From: Trinickia terrae
GTDB taxonomy: Bacteria > Pseudomonadota > Gammaproteobacteria > Burkholderiales > Burkholderiaceae
DNA length: 64,000 bases
Assembly: GCF_005144415.1 (NCBI RefSeq)
Contig: NZ_SWJE01000014.1
Location: 62,001-126,000 of the forward strand
Reading direction: 5' to 3'
The translations under genes and the position numbers were made by a program. Position 1 is the stretch's first letter. Every line of letters begins with the position of its first letter. The notes below the pieces were generated by a model. The model was not told where the DNA came from and ran no database searches. It saw nothing but the letters and a program-made list of their open reading frames with translations. This document shows, piece after piece, positions 23,332-32,954 of this stretch.

Positions 23332-25640
23332 TGCGACGCTCCCGGCGTGGCCGGCTGCGGCTGCTGCGGGACGCTCTGCGGCTGCGCGGCCGGGAGCTGC
23401 TGAGGCGCAGGTGCCTGTGGGCTTTCCTGCTGGCGGGTCATTTGCCGGAGGTCGAACAGATTCGCCGCCGCCGAGCCGCCCTCGGCCGGGCCCTGCGGCA
23501 TAGGCGGAACAACCGGATCGTCCTTGTCGCGAATCACGTTGTTGTCGGAGCGATACGCGCCCGTCACACCCTGGATGTAGTCGTAGCGATTCGCCGTGAC
23601 CGCCTGCGCGGTATCGCGGTCGCTGATGATCACCGGACGCAGGAACACCATCAGGTTGGTCTTCTGGCGCTGCTTGGTTTCCGAGCGAAACAGCTGGCCG
23701 ACCCAGGGAATGTCGCCGAGCAGCGGCACCTTGCTGTTCGACACCTGATAGTTGTCCTGCATCAAGCCGCCCAGCACGATGATCTCGCCGTTGTCCGCGA
23801 GGACCGTCGACTGGATCGAGCGCAGATTGAAGGTCGGGCCCGCCGGGTTCGTCGCCGTGTTCGTCGTGCCGCTGACGACCGACGAGTCTTCGGTATAGAG
23901 CTGCAGCTTCAGGATCCCGCCGTCGGTGATCTGCGGCTTCACGTGCAGCGTCAGGCCGACGTCGCGCCGGTCGTACGTGTTGAACGCGGTGGTCGCCGTG
24001 CTGCTCGTCAGGTTCGAGTACGAGCCCGTCGCGATCGGCACGTTCTGGCCGACGACGATCTTCGCCTCCTCGTTGTCGAGCGTGATCAGGTTAGGCGTCG
24101 ACAGCACGTTCGCGTCGCTGACGCCAGCGAAGTACTGCAGCAGCCCGCCGAGGCCCTGCACGCCGAACAGGTTGTGCAGCCAGCCGATGTTCAGGCCCTG
24201 GGTGAGGTTGTTCGCCAGCGACGCCGCCCCTTGCGCGCCGCCCGCGGCCAGCCCCGCCGACACACCGAGGATGTTGGAGCCGGACACGTTGCCGGCGCTG
24301 CTCGAGAGGTTGGTGCCCCCGAGGAAGTTGCCGCTCGCCACCTGCCACTGGATGCCGAGGTTGCCCGCCGTCGTCGAGTTCAGCTCGACGATCAGCGCTT
24401 CGATATAGACCTGCGCGCGGCGCGCGTCGAGCTGGTCGATCACGGCGCGCAAGTTGCGGTAGACAGGATCGGGCGCGGTGATGATCAGCGAGTTGGTTGC
24501 CGCATCGGCCTGGATCATCCCGCCTGCGGGGTTGTTCTCCGTCGAGCTGCTGGTTTCGCTCCCGCCTTGCTTCTCACCCAGGAAGCCGCCGCTCGAGCTG
24601 CCTCCCTGCCCGTAAGAGGAGCCCCCCGATAAACTGCTGCTGCTCAGCGAGCTCGGCAGCGGCGGCGTGCCCGATGTTCCGGTCGACAGCGAGCCGCTGG
24701 ACGACGTGCTGCTCTGGTTGAATGCATTCGCGCTATTCGTCTCGCTCGACGAGCCCTCGCCGCCGCCCTTGCCCATCATCCCGCGCAGCGTTTTTGCGAG
24801 CTGCACGGCATTGGCGTTGCGCAACGGCACAACGTGCATGTTGCCGGGTACGCCGGTCGGCGCGTCGAGCTGCTGGGCGATCGTCTTCGCGGCGGCGAGG
24901 CGCGCCGAGCTCGTCGCGCGGAGCAGCAGCGAATTGGTACGCGCATCGGGCGTCACCGAAACCTTGAGCGTTGCATCGGTGCTGCCGATCGCGCCCGGGT
25001 CGAGGAGCTTCGAGAGCTGCTGCGCCAGATCGATCGCATTCGCGTTCTTGAGCGGGACCACGGCGACCTGCCGGCCCGCGGCGCTGTCGACGCCCGCGAT
25101 GATCGCCGCAATGCGCCGCACATTGTCGGCGTAATCGGTGACGACGAGCGTGTTGTTGGCCGGATAGGCCGCAATCGTGTTGTTCGGAGAGATCAGCGGC
25201 CGCAGCACCGGAAGCAGGTTGTTGGCCGACTCGTTATGTAGCTCGAACACCTGCGTGATGATCTGGTCGCCGCGCGCCTGCGGCGCGTTGCCGACGTAGG
25301 TCGGCACGCCCTGCAGCTTCGCGTCGGCCTCGGGCACGACTTTCAGGACGCCGTGGTCCTGCACAAGCGCGAAGCCCTGCATGCGCAACGCCGACTGCAG
25401 GGTCTTCAACGCCTGGTCCTCCGGCACCGGATTTTCCGAGACGAGATTGAGCTGGCCCTTCACTCGCGGATCGACGATGATTGTTTTCCCCGTCGCCGCG
25501 CCGATCGCCTTCGCCACCTGGTCGATATCGGCGTTGACGAAGTTGAGCGTCACCTGCGCGTACGCGAGGCGTGCGGTTACGAGTCCAGCAACCAACAGCG
25601 CGGTGGTCACACGGCGCAATGCGATACGATTTCTAGTCAT
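23328..25640 (-). CDS. gspD: type II secretion secretin GspD
   Basis: A 770-residue outer-membrane secretin. Signal peptide ends ARLAYAQ, followed by the N0 domain (VTLNFVNADIDQVAKAIGAATGK), N1-N3 domains and a secretin core (VPLLGDIPWVGQLFR, TNLMVFLRPVII). A Ser/Gly-rich low-complexity insertion of about 80 residues interrupts the N3 region. The C-terminal tail is Gln/Pro/Ala-rich. Start ATG 25640 gives the signal peptide directly, though no clear ribosome site is visible. It is the first gene of gspDEF and divergent from a lytic transglycosylase. Confidence 0.95.
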   Translation of the reverse strand: MTRNRIALRRVTTALLVAGLVTARLAYAQVTLNFVNADIDQVAKAIGAATGKTIIVDPRVKGQLNLVSENPVPEDQALKTLQSALRMQGFALVQDHGVLKVVPEADAKLQGVPTYVGNAPQARGDQIITQVFELHNESANNLLPVLRPLISPNNTIAAYPANNTLVVTDYADNVRRIAAIIAGVDSAAGRQVAVVPLKNANAIDLAQQLSKLLDPGAIGSTDATLKVSVTPDARTNSLLLRATSSARLAAAKTIAQQLDAPTGVPGNMHVVPLRNANAVQLAKTLRGMMGKGGGEGSSSETNSANAFNQSSTSSSGSLSTGTSGTPPLPSSLSSSSLSGGSSYGQGGSSSGGFLGEKQGGSETSSSTENNPAGGMIQADAATNSLIITAPDPVYRNLRAVIDQLDARRAQVYIEALIVELNSTTAGNLGIQWQVASGNFLGGTNLSSSAGNVSGSNILGVSAGLAAGGAQGAASLANNLTQGLNIGWLHNLFGVQGLGGLLQYFAGVSDANVLSTPNLITLDNEEAKIVVGQNVPIATGSYSNLTSSTATTAFNTYDRRDVGLTLHVKPQITDGGILKLQLYTEDSSVVSGTTNTATNPAGPTFNLRSIQSTVLADNGEIIVLGGLMQDNYQVSNSKVPLLGDIPWVGQLFRSETKQRQKTNLMVFLRPVIISDRDTAQAVTANRYDYIQGVTGAYRSDNNVIRDKDDPVVPPMPQGPAEGGSAAANLFDLRQMTRQQESPQAPAPQQLPAAQPQSVPQQPQPATPGASQ

Positions 25641-25993
25641 GGAATGTGAGGTCGATGCCGGGAGCGGCGACGCCCGGCGGTCTTGCACAGCGGGCGCGTT
25701 CGCGGCAACGGGATGCCCGCGAAGCCACACGCGTCTTGGAAGGCCCGGTAAGCAGGACATCCACCCGCCAATCCTGAGACCGGAACATTAGCAGCTTTTC
25801 GTGTCTGATTCGTCACAAAACATGGCGCTTGGCCTCGCTTTCCCAAAAAAATTTCACGTTCTTGTAAGTGTTAGAAAGTTTTGACGCGGCCCATCTATTC
25901 CGAAACAGGGCCTGCAACTTGTCCGTATGCAGCTGGTTTATGTCCGTCAGCCAACTTTGACTGATGCGAAAGTGCCAGTATCATACGGGCACC

Positions 25994-26089
25994 CCGATAA
26001 ACGAAAGTTATTTGCAAGACGGGGTTTTCCCGATATTGCGGGTGTACCGATATTCCCGGTGACGCCAGCTATATTGAATTCAACCGATA
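25994..26089. repeat. four CCGATA repeats in the gspD / transglycosylase divergent region
   Basis: CCGATA begins at 25994, 26030, 26047 and 26084 in an AT-rich segment. The middle two sit inside palindromes CCCGATATTGCGGG (26029-26042) and ACCGATATTCCCGGT (26046-26060). The array lies within 130 bases upstream of the transglycosylase start and may be a regulator-binding array. The rest of the 480-base gap is AT-rich with no gene I can support. Confidence 0.4.
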
Positions 26090-26121
26090 ATTTGACTTCC
26101 GTTATTTAGATAACTTAACCG

Positions 26122-26568
26122 ATGAGATCCGCCTTCCTGATTCTTGCCGCAGCACTGGGAGCTTGCCTTGCAAGCGCGCCGGCGCGCGCGGACTGCTTCG
26201 ACGAGGCAGCCAAGTATCAGAAAGTGAACCCGCTGATCCTGCGCGCGATCGCCTGGCAGGAATCCCACAATCAGCCCGACGCCTTGCACAAGAACGCCAA
26301 CGGCTCGACCGACTACGGCCTCATGCAGATCAACTCGATCCATCTGCCGACGCTCGCGCAGTACGGGATCTCTACCGGCACGCTGATGGAGCCTTGCAAG
26401 AACGTCTACATCGCCGCGTGGCACCTGCGCCAGAAGATGAACAAGTACGGCAACACGTGGCAGGCGGTAGGCGCCTATCATTCCGAAACGCCGTCGCTGC
26501 GCGACAAGTACGCGCGCCAGATCGCCGACATCCTCACGCAGTGGAAGCTGCTGCAAGCCCAGCGCTGA
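26122..26568 (+). CDS. secreted lytic transglycosylase (IagB/VirB1 type)
   Basis: A 148-residue protein. Signal peptide ends APARAD, then a single SLT domain: ILRAIAWQESHNQPDALHKNANGSTDYGLMQINSIHL with catalytic Glu47 in the QESH motif. Small single-domain transglycosylases of this family open peptidoglycan for trans-envelope machines. Being divergent from gspD, it may serve assembly of the secretin. Start ATG 26122 follows a TTAACCG sequence with no strong ribosome site. Confidence 0.88.
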   Translation: MRSAFLILAAALGACLASAPARADCFDEAAKYQKVNPLILRAIAWQESHNQPDALHKNANGSTDYGLMQINSIHLPTLAQYGISTGTLMEPCKNVYIAAWHLRQKMNKYGNTWQAVGAYHSETPSLRDKYARQIADILTQWKLLQAQR

Positions 26569-26737
26569 CGCTCGGCCGTCCCCTCGCTGTTCGGCACGCG
26601 CCCGCATGCGGCGCATTCTTTAGTCACGGCCTCTCCCTGTCCCGCGAAATCCGGCGAACGCCCTGCGTTTGATGCACAATGCGGGCATCGCGCGTCGGTT
26701 AGGCGCGCCGCCCCTCTCTTATCACGTCTCAAATGCG

Positions 26738-27997
26738 ATGAACCAGCCGACACTGCCCGTCACCGTGCTGTCCGGTTTTCTCGGCGCGGGCAAAACCACG
26801 CTCCTGAACCACATCCTCGCGAATCGCGCAGGCCTGCGGGTCGCGGTGATCGTCAACGACCTCGCCTCGGTCAACATCGACGCGACGCTCGTGCGCGACG
26901 CCGCTGCGCTCTCGCACGTCGAGGAGCAGCTCGTCGAGATGTCGAACGGCTGCATCTGCTGCACGCTGCGCGACGACCTGCTGACCGAAATCCGCCGCCT
27001 CGCGGGCGAGCAGCGTTTCGATGCAATCCTGATCGAATCGACGGGCATCGCCGAGCCGATGCCGATCGCCGAAACCTTCACGTTCGTCGACGACGACGGC
27101 GTGTCGCTCTCCGACGTCGCGCGGCTCGACACGATGGTAACGGTCGTCGACGCGTTCAATTTCCTGCGCGACTACGCGTGCGCCGATGCGCTCGCCGAGC
27201 GCGGCATCGCCGCGACCGACGAGGACGACCGCACGCTCGTCGAGCTGCTGATCGAGCAGATCGAGTTCTGCGACGTGCTCGTCGTGAACAAGGCCGACCT
27301 CGTCAGCACGGACGAGCTTGCGCGCCTGCAGCGGATCCTCGCGCGCATCAACCCGCGCGCGGACCAGGTGGTCAGCCGTTTCGGCGACGTGCCGCTCGAT
27401 GCCGTGCTGAACACGAAGCGCTTCGATTTCGACGAGGCGTCGAACGCGCCGGGCTGGCTTCAGTCGCTCGAGCACGACCACAGCGGCGAGGCCGACGAAT
27501 ACGGCATCGGCAACTTCGTCTATCGCGCGCGGCGGCCATTCCATCCCGAGCGTCTGTGGGCGCTGCTACATGAAGAATGGCAAGGCGTGCTGCGCAGCAA
27601 GGGCTTTTTCTGGCTCGCGACGCGCAACGACGTGGCCGGCTCGCTGTCGCAGGCGGGCGGCGCTTGTCGGCATGGCCCAGCGGGCTACTGGTGGGCGGCG
27701 CAGGATAAGAGCGAGTGGCCGCAGGACGATGAGCTCGCCGCGGAAATCGCCGCCGATTGGCACGGCGACCCCGACGACACGACGATCGGCGACCGCCGCC
27801 AGGAGCTGGTGATGATCGGCATCGGGCTCGATGCGGCCGCCTGGCGCGCGAAGCTCGACGCCTGTCTTTTGACCGACGGCGAGTTCGCGCAAGCTCCGCA
27901 GGCCTGGGCGGATTTCGCCGACCCGTTCCCGGCATGGGATCTCGACGCCCATGACGACGACGAAACCGGCGACGCGGAAATCGTGCACCGTCATTGA
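26738..27997 (+). CDS. CobW/COG0523-family GTPase, metal chaperone
   Basis: A 419-residue GTPase. Walker [10 protein letters not shown] near residue 14, the metal-binding CxCC motif in [28 protein letters not shown], and NKADL specificity motif are present; a C-terminal CobW domain ([19 protein letters not shown]) follows. The tail carries Asp/His-rich metal-binding stretches ([17 protein letters not shown]). Likely a zinc-related insertase (YeiR/ZNG1 group); no Zur-like site is obvious upstream. Start ATG 26738 places the P-loop where the family has it. Confidence 0.9.
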   Translation: MNQPTLPVTVLSGFLGAGKTTLLNHILANRAGLRVAVIVNDLASVNIDATLVRDAAALSHVEEQLVEMSNGCICCTLRDDLLTEIRRLAGEQRFDAILIESTGIAEPMPIAETFTFVDDDGVSLSDVARLDTMVTVVDAFNFLRDYACADALAERGIAATDEDDRTLVELLIEQIEFCDVLVVNKADLVSTDELARLQRILARINPRADQVVSRFGDVPLDAVLNTKRFDFDEASNAPGWLQSLEHDHSGEADEYGIGNFVYRARRPFHPERLWALLHEEWQGVLRSKGFFWLATRNDVAGSLSQAGGACRHGPAGYWWAAQDKSEWPQDDELAAEIAADWHGDPDDTTIGDRRQELVMIGIGLDAAAWRAKLDACLLTDGEFAQAPQAWADFADPFPAWDLDAHDDDETGDAEIVHRH

Positions 27998-28123
27998 CGC
28001 CTTGCCGGCGAACCATCCATCTTCGGTATAAACCCGCCGGTATGCACCCGGCGGGCGCCAAGCCGAACCCATCGGCGGCAGGCAAGATGCGCCCGCGCAA
28101 GATGAACAGGCAAAAAACAGGCG

Positions 28124-28147
28124 AAAAAAAACCCGCCATGGGCGGGT
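28124..28147 (-). terminator. intrinsic terminator of hup
   Basis: Stem ACCCGCC (28131-28137) / GGCGGGT (28141-28147); on the minus strand it is followed by a run of Ts (28130-28124). It lies 25 bases past the hup stop. Confidence 0.8.
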
Positions 28148-28171
28148 GTCAACAATCAGGCAGCTGAATGC

Positions 28172-28450
28172 TCAGCGCTTGTTGACTGCGTCCTTGAACG
28201 CCTTGCCGGCCGTGAACTTGACCGTCTTCGCTGCCGGGATCTTGATGGTCTCGCCGGTCTTCGGGTTGCGGCCGGTGCGTGCTGCGCGCTTGCCCGAGCC
28301 GAAGCTGCCAAAGCCAATCAGTTGAACCGCGTCGCCCTTCGACACTGCCTTCTTGATCACTTCGAGCAGCGTGTCCAGCGTTTCGCCGGTTTGAGCCTTG
28401 CTGGCGCCCGTCTGAGCAGCGACGGCGTCGATCAGTTCCTGTTTGTTCAT
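28172..28450 (-). CDS. hupB: DNA-binding protein HU-beta
   Basis: A 92-residue nucleoid protein, [20 protein letters not shown]..., with the full signature [30 protein letters not shown]. It binds and bends DNA as a dimer. Ribosome site AAAGGAACC precedes ATG 28450. A TATAAT at 28505-28500 on the minus strand provides the -10. Not the long Lys/Ala-tailed HU form also known in Burkholderia. Between its promoter and mnmC lie about 440 bases in which I see no further gene. Confidence 0.95.
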   Translation of the reverse strand: MNKQELIDAVAAQTGASKAQTGETLDTLLEVIKKAVSKGDAVQLIGFGSFGSGKRAARTGRNPKTGETIKIPAAKTVKFTAGKAFKDAVNKR

Positions 28451-28499
28451 TAAGGTTCCTTTCTCAGGTTAAGGTGATACAGACAGCGCGAACGCGCCG

Positions 28500-28505
28500 A
28501 TTATA
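28500..28505 (-). promoter_or_regulatory. -10 element of hup
   Basis: TATAAT read on the minus strand, about 50 bases before the hup start; the -35 region is a weak match. Confidence 0.5.
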
Positions 28506-28945
28506 AATGCGCGGGCCATGCCGTCGAGCCCTAGTGGCCAAGCGCGCGCCGGTTGCTGCCGCGCCCGGCGTCATCCCGTGACGGCCTTGCTTCGGCTTTG
28601 CCCTGCGGCGCTTGCTATGATAGCGCAGCGCAAACCCAATAACGGCAAGGCTTTCAAAGAATTTAGCCTCCCAATGCCTTGTCGCTGCTGGGTTTCACGC
28701 GTTTCGAGCCCGCGCTAACCGAGCATGCTAAGCGAGTTGACGGGTTGCCGCATAGGGGCGTTGGTTTTTGCCAACGCTCCGCAAACGCCCGCCAGACGGG
28801 GCTTTGCGCCGTTTTCACCGAGCTCGCGAGACATCTTCCGGATGACCCGGCCGCATCGGCGCGGCCGCGAGTGCGTCGAAAATACGCGGCATATTTCGAG
28901 CGCCCAGCGTCATTCCCCGACCCGCAGCCGCCTTCCGACCTACGC

Positions 28946-30913
28946 ATGACCGACCCGCTCATCCCCGCCACGCTTGCGTTTCGCGACGACGGAACGCCGT
29001 TCTCCCCCGCCTACGACGACATCTATCACAGCGCCGTGGGCGCGCTCGCGCAGGCACATTACGTGTTCGTCGCCGGCAACGGTTTGCCGCGGCGCTGGCG
29101 CGAGCGGCGCACGTTCACGATCGTCGAGACCGGCTTCGGCATCGGCGGCAACTTTCTCGCGACCTGGGCGGCATGGCGCGACGACCCGGCGCGTCCCGAG
29201 CGGCTGCACTTCGTCTCCACCGAAAAACATCCGTTCGCGCAGCAGGATCTGAAGGCAGTCCACGCGCGGATCGTTGCTGATGCAACGATCGCGCCGCTCG
29301 CGCGGCAACTGGCCGATGCCTGGCCGATGCTCGTGCCGGGCATGCATCGGCTCGAATTCGAAGGCGGGCGCGTCACGCTGACGCTTGCCTTTGGCGACGC
29401 GTCCGAGCTGCTGCCGAAGCTGTGGCTGCGCGCCGACGCGTTCTATCTGGACGGTTTCTCGCCGGCCAAGAACCCCGACCTGTGGTCACTGCCCGTCTTC
29501 AAGTCGCTAGCGCGCCTGGCCAGCGACGGTGCGACTTTTGCCACTTACACGTGCGCGGGCCACGTCAAACGCTCGCTCGAGCAGGCGGGATTCAACTGGC
29601 GCAAAGTGGACGGCTTCGGCTGGAAGCGGGAGATGCTTGCCGGAGAATTCGCACCTCGCTGGCGCGTGCGCCGTCACGAACCGCCCTCGCCGCTTGCGGT
29701 CAGTGAGCGTCACGCGATCGTGATCGGCGCCGGGCTGGCCGGTTGCGCACTGACCGAGCGGCTCGCCGCGCGCGGTTGGCGCATCAGCCTGATCGATCGA
29801 AACGAGGCTGCGGCGCGCGAGGCGTCGGGCAATCCAGCCGGCGTTTTTCACCCGCTGATCTCACGCGACGACAGCGTCGCATCGCGCATCACGCGTGCCG
29901 GCTTTCTCTATGCGTTGCGGCGCTGGAGCGCGCTCGAACAGCTCGGCCATTCGTTTGCGCGCAGCACGGACGGACTGCTGCATCTTGCTGTCGATGACGA
30001 CGAGGCCAGCGCACTCACCGGCGCAATCGCCTCACTCGGCTATCCGGCGGAATTCGTGACGCCCGCTTCGCTCGCCGACGCCCAAGCCCTGGCGCACGCG
30101 CCGCTCGCGAACGGCGGATGGTTCTATCCGCACGGCGGCTCGCTCGATCCCGCCGCGCTATGCGCGGCGCAATGCGAAGCCGCGGGCGATCTGCTGACCC
30201 GGCACTTCGGCATGCAGGCATCGCGCATCGAACGCGCGGGGAATCGATGGCACGTCTTCGACACGGCCGGGCGATCGATTGCGTCCGCACCGGTTGTCAT
30301 CGTTGCGAACGCCTGCGATGCAGCGCGCATCGCAGGCCTTCAGCACGCGCCGACACGCATCATCCGCGGCCAGCTCACGCTATTGCCTGCTCGAATCGCA
30401 TGCGGATTGCGCGTGCCATTGATCGGCGACGGCTATGCGGTGCCGATCGACGACGACATCACGCTGACCGGCGCGACCTACGAGCTCGACGATGCCGATC
30501 CCTCGCTGCGCGCAGCAGGCCACACCGAAAACCTGCAGCGGCTCGCGCGGATGATGCCCGCTATCGAGCCCTCGCTCGAAACCCTGGACGCGAGCGCGCT
30601 CGACGGCCGCGTCGCATTCCGCTGTGTGACGAGCGATCGCTTGCCGATGGCCGGCGCGCTCGCCGACGAAGCCACGGCCGCGCGCGACGCTACGGCACTG
30701 CGCGGCGCCCAGCTACTCGACTTGCCGCGCAGCGAAGGTCTCTACGGCGCCTTCTCCTATGGCTCGCGCGGTCTTGTCTGGGCATCGCTCGCGGCCGAGC
30801 TGATCGCCTCGCAGATCGAAGGCGAACCTTGTCCACTCGAGCGCGATCTGGCGGACAGCATCGATCCGGCGCGCTATCTGCTGCGCGCGCTGCGCCATGG
30901 CGAGTTGGGCTGA
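28946..30913 (+). CDS. mnmC: bifunctional tRNA 5-methylaminomethyl-2-thiouridine biosynthesis protein MnmC
   Basis: A 655-residue two-domain enzyme. The N-terminal methyltransferase (ETGFGIGGNFLATW as SAM site, FYLDGFSPAKNPDLWS) completes mnm5U34. The C-terminal FAD oxidoreductase (AIVIGAGLAGCALTERLAARGW, SGNPAGVFHPLIS) removes the carboxymethyl group from cmnm5U34. Start ATG 28946 gives the family N-terminus; a longer frame to 28679 is unconserved. It acts downstream of MnmE-MnmG; mnmG lies 28 kb away in this window. The gap following it carries DnaA boxes. Confidence 0.95.
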   Translation: MTDPLIPATLAFRDDGTPFSPAYDDIYHSAVGALAQAHYVFVAGNGLPRRWRERRTFTIVETGFGIGGNFLATWAAWRDDPARPERLHFVSTEKHPFAQQDLKAVHARIVADATIAPLARQLADAWPMLVPGMHRLEFEGGRVTLTLAFGDASELLPKLWLRADAFYLDGFSPAKNPDLWSLPVFKSLARLASDGATFATYTCAGHVKRSLEQAGFNWRKVDGFGWKREMLAGEFAPRWRVRRHEPPSPLAVSERHAIVIGAGLAGCALTERLAARGWRISLIDRNEAAAREASGNPAGVFHPLISRDDSVASRITRAGFLYALRRWSALEQLGHSFARSTDGLLHLAVDDDEASALTGAIASLGYPAEFVTPASLADAQALAHAPLANGGWFYPHGGSLDPAALCAAQCEAAGDLLTRHFGMQASRIERAGNRWHVFDTAGRSIASAPVVIVANACDAARIAGLQHAPTRIIRGQLTLLPARIACGLRVPLIGDGYAVPIDDDITLTGATYELDDADPSLRAAGHTENLQRLARMMPAIEPSLETLDASALDGRVAFRCVTSDRLPMAGALADEATAARDATALRGAQLLDLPRSEGLYGAFSYGSRGLVWASLAAELIASQIEGEPCPLERDLADSIDPARYLLRALRHGELG

Positions 30914-30922
30914 GCGATAAAG

Positions 30923-31215
30923 TTATCCACCCGATGCTGTGGACAACCTATCGAAAGTCACGCGAAGTTCGTGTGGACGCGATGTGCATGTATACGGGGT
31001 AAGTCGTATACATAGCGAGCCGGTCGAAAAGTTGTTCAAATGTGACCATGGCCGGCGCACACCCTGCCCATTCGGTTATGCGTTCGGTAACTGTTTGATT
31101 TGGATTGGGAAAGAAGGGTTATCCACAGAAAAGTGATGCCTTTGTTAACTGCTACTACGTATACATACGGTAAACCAGTAAACCAAAACCACTGGCCCAC
31201 CTGAACTGCGTATAC
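30923..31215. other. origin-like segment 1: DnaA boxes and GTATAC cluster
   Basis: The 790-base gap 30914-31703 is AT-rich compared with its surroundings. DnaA boxes: TTATCCACC 30923-30931 and TGTGGACAA 30938-30946 (one mismatch each), TTATCCACA 31119-31127 (perfect). GTATAC occurs at 30990, 31006, 31159 and 31210, far above expectation in GC-rich DNA. AT-rich runs (TTTGTTAACTG, GGTAAACCAGTAAACC) follow the perfect box. No reading frame looks coding until the antiporter ribosome site near 31690. Candidate part of the chromosome 1 origin. Confidence 0.5.
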
Positions 31216-31703
31216 GTTCGTTTCGTAAAACGGCTCGCCACAATCGGCGAAAACTCGCGATCCGCTCCGGGCGAATCGGTCGATTCTTCCATGTTGTCTG
31301 AAGTTACCGCCGGTTTTTACCGAGATAGAAGCGAATTAACGTCGATTCCTGCCGAAAGAACGCCGACTGTGGCACAATCCGGCTTCTTCCCGTATCGGTG
31401 GCGAACCGCGCACCGATGCCTCGACGGAACGGTGCGCTCGCTTCGGAATCTGATTCATCACCAAGACTGCAGCCGTTCGACGCGTCTTGCCGAACGCAAC
31501 ACTTTGCACACTGGCTGCGTGCCAGGCTCCGTCAAACGCACCCGCGCGTGCCGGCGCATCCGTTTCAGCTTTCATTCGATCATCGAACACTCGCGTTGCG
31601 AGTCAGAGCGCAGCAGCCATGGGGCTTCGCAGGCCGGCTGGTCGTGATGTGGCCAACTGCCGCTTTGCCGCCGGCGGCTGTTTGCAAAGGAGAAGCCATA
31701 ACG

Positions 31704-32909
31704 ATGAAATCAGCGTTTTCATTCTTCCCCGGTTGGCCGCTCGCGCCTGACGCGATCTTTTGGGCAGGCCTCGCGATGGTCGCCGCCGGCTTGTGCGGAG
31801 AGCTCTGCTACCGGGCCTGGCACTTGCCGCGCATTTCAGGCTATGGCGTGATCGGCCTCATCGCCGGGGCGGCGGGCTTCGGCGTGATCGACGCCAGCAC
31901 CGGCGGCACTTCGCGCCTCCTGCTCAACGTTGCCCTGGGGCTGCTGCTGTTCGAGCTTGGCGGCCGGCTCGATTTGCGCTGGATACGGCGCAATCCGTGG
32001 CTGATCGCCTCGAGCATCGCGGAAGCGACGCTGACTTTCATCCTCGTGTTCGGCGCGCTGATGTTCCTGCGCGTGCCGGTGATCGTCTCGGTCGTGCTGG
32101 CGTCGATCGCGATGGCGACCTCGCCGGCCATGGTGATCCAGCTGAAGACCGAACTGCGCGCCGAAGGCCAGGTCACGCAGCGCCTGCTCACGCTGACGGC
32201 GCTCAACAGCATGTATGCGGTCATCATCGAAAAGCTCGCGTCGGGCTGGGTGCACCAGGAAACCTACGGCAACGTGTTCGCGACGATCGTGCAGCCGCTC
32301 TACCTGCTCGTCGGCTCGCTGATCCTGGCGTTTGCGCTCGCGCGCGCCTGCACTTTCCTGTACCGGCGCTTCAACCTGCAGGACGAGCATTCGTTCGTCG
32401 CGCTGTTCGGCCTCGTGCTGCTTGCGATCGCAATTGCACATCTGTTCAAGCTGTCGACGATCCTGAGCCTGCTCGCGGCGGGCATCATCGTGAAGAATCT
32501 CGAAGCGAAGCCGCAACTGTGGCCGCAGCATTTCGGCACGGCCGGGTGGCTCTTGACCGTCATTCTGTTCGTGTTGACGCTCACGTCGTTCGAATGGAAG
32601 GACATCGCGCTCGGCGGCGCCGCGGCGCTCGCGCTGATCGTCGCGCGCTTCGTCGCGAAGCTCGTCGGCGTGCTGGCGTTCGCGAAGCCGAGCGGTCTCG
32701 ACATGAAGCAGGGCGTGGCGCTCGGCTTGTCGCTGTCGCCGATGTCGGCGCTCGCGTACCTGCTCGTCGAGGACACCTACGACCTGTATCCGAAGTTCGA
32801 TCCGATGCTGAGCGCCGTCGTCATGTGCTCTATCGTGGTGCTGCAGATCGTCGGGCCGTGGCTCGTCTACCGCAGCCTGATGCTCGTCGGCGAGCGCCGC
32901 GACGATTGA
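31704..32909 (+). CDS. cation:proton antiporter (CPA family)
   Basis: A 401-residue polytopic membrane protein with 11-13 helices. Start ATG 31704 is set by AAAGGAGAAG; the longer frame is upstream gap sequence. GLCGELCYRAWHLPRISGYGVIGLIAG, LLLFELGGRLDLRWI and VASIAMATSPAMV-like (LASIAMATSPAMVIQLKTELRAEG) are characteristic of Na+(K+)/H+ exchangers of the Kef/CPA2 type. No regulatory TrkA-N domain is attached. It should exchange monovalent cations for protons; ion specificity is not readable. Confidence 0.88.
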   Translation: MKSAFSFFPGWPLAPDAIFWAGLAMVAAGLCGELCYRAWHLPRISGYGVIGLIAGAAGFGVIDASTGGTSRLLLNVALGLLLFELGGRLDLRWIRRNPWLIASSIAEATLTFILVFGALMFLRVPVIVSVVLASIAMATSPAMVIQLKTELRAEGQVTQRLLTLTALNSMYAVIIEKLASGWVHQETYGNVFATIVQPLYLLVGSLILAFALARACTFLYRRFNLQDEHSFVALFGLVLLAIAIAHLFKLSTILSLLAAGIIVKNLEAKPQLWPQHFGTAGWLLTVILFVLTLTSFEWKDIALGGAAALALIVARFVAKLVGVLAFAKPSGLDMKQGVALGLSLSPMSALAYLLVEDTYDLYPKFDPMLSAVVMCSIVVLQIVGPWLVYRSLMLVGERRDD

Positions 32910-32954
32910 CGCAGCTCGCCAGCGATTTACCGGTCACGTACCAAAGAGGACGCT

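Noticed and set aside
25927-26109. 60-codon frame in the gspD/transglycosylase gap.
   Set aside because: No ribosome site, spans the CCGATA array, AT-rich non-coding composition.
30118-31002. 294-codon frame overlapping the end of mnmC and the origin-like gap.
   Set aside because: Arg-rich shadow of mnmC; no start signal or domain.
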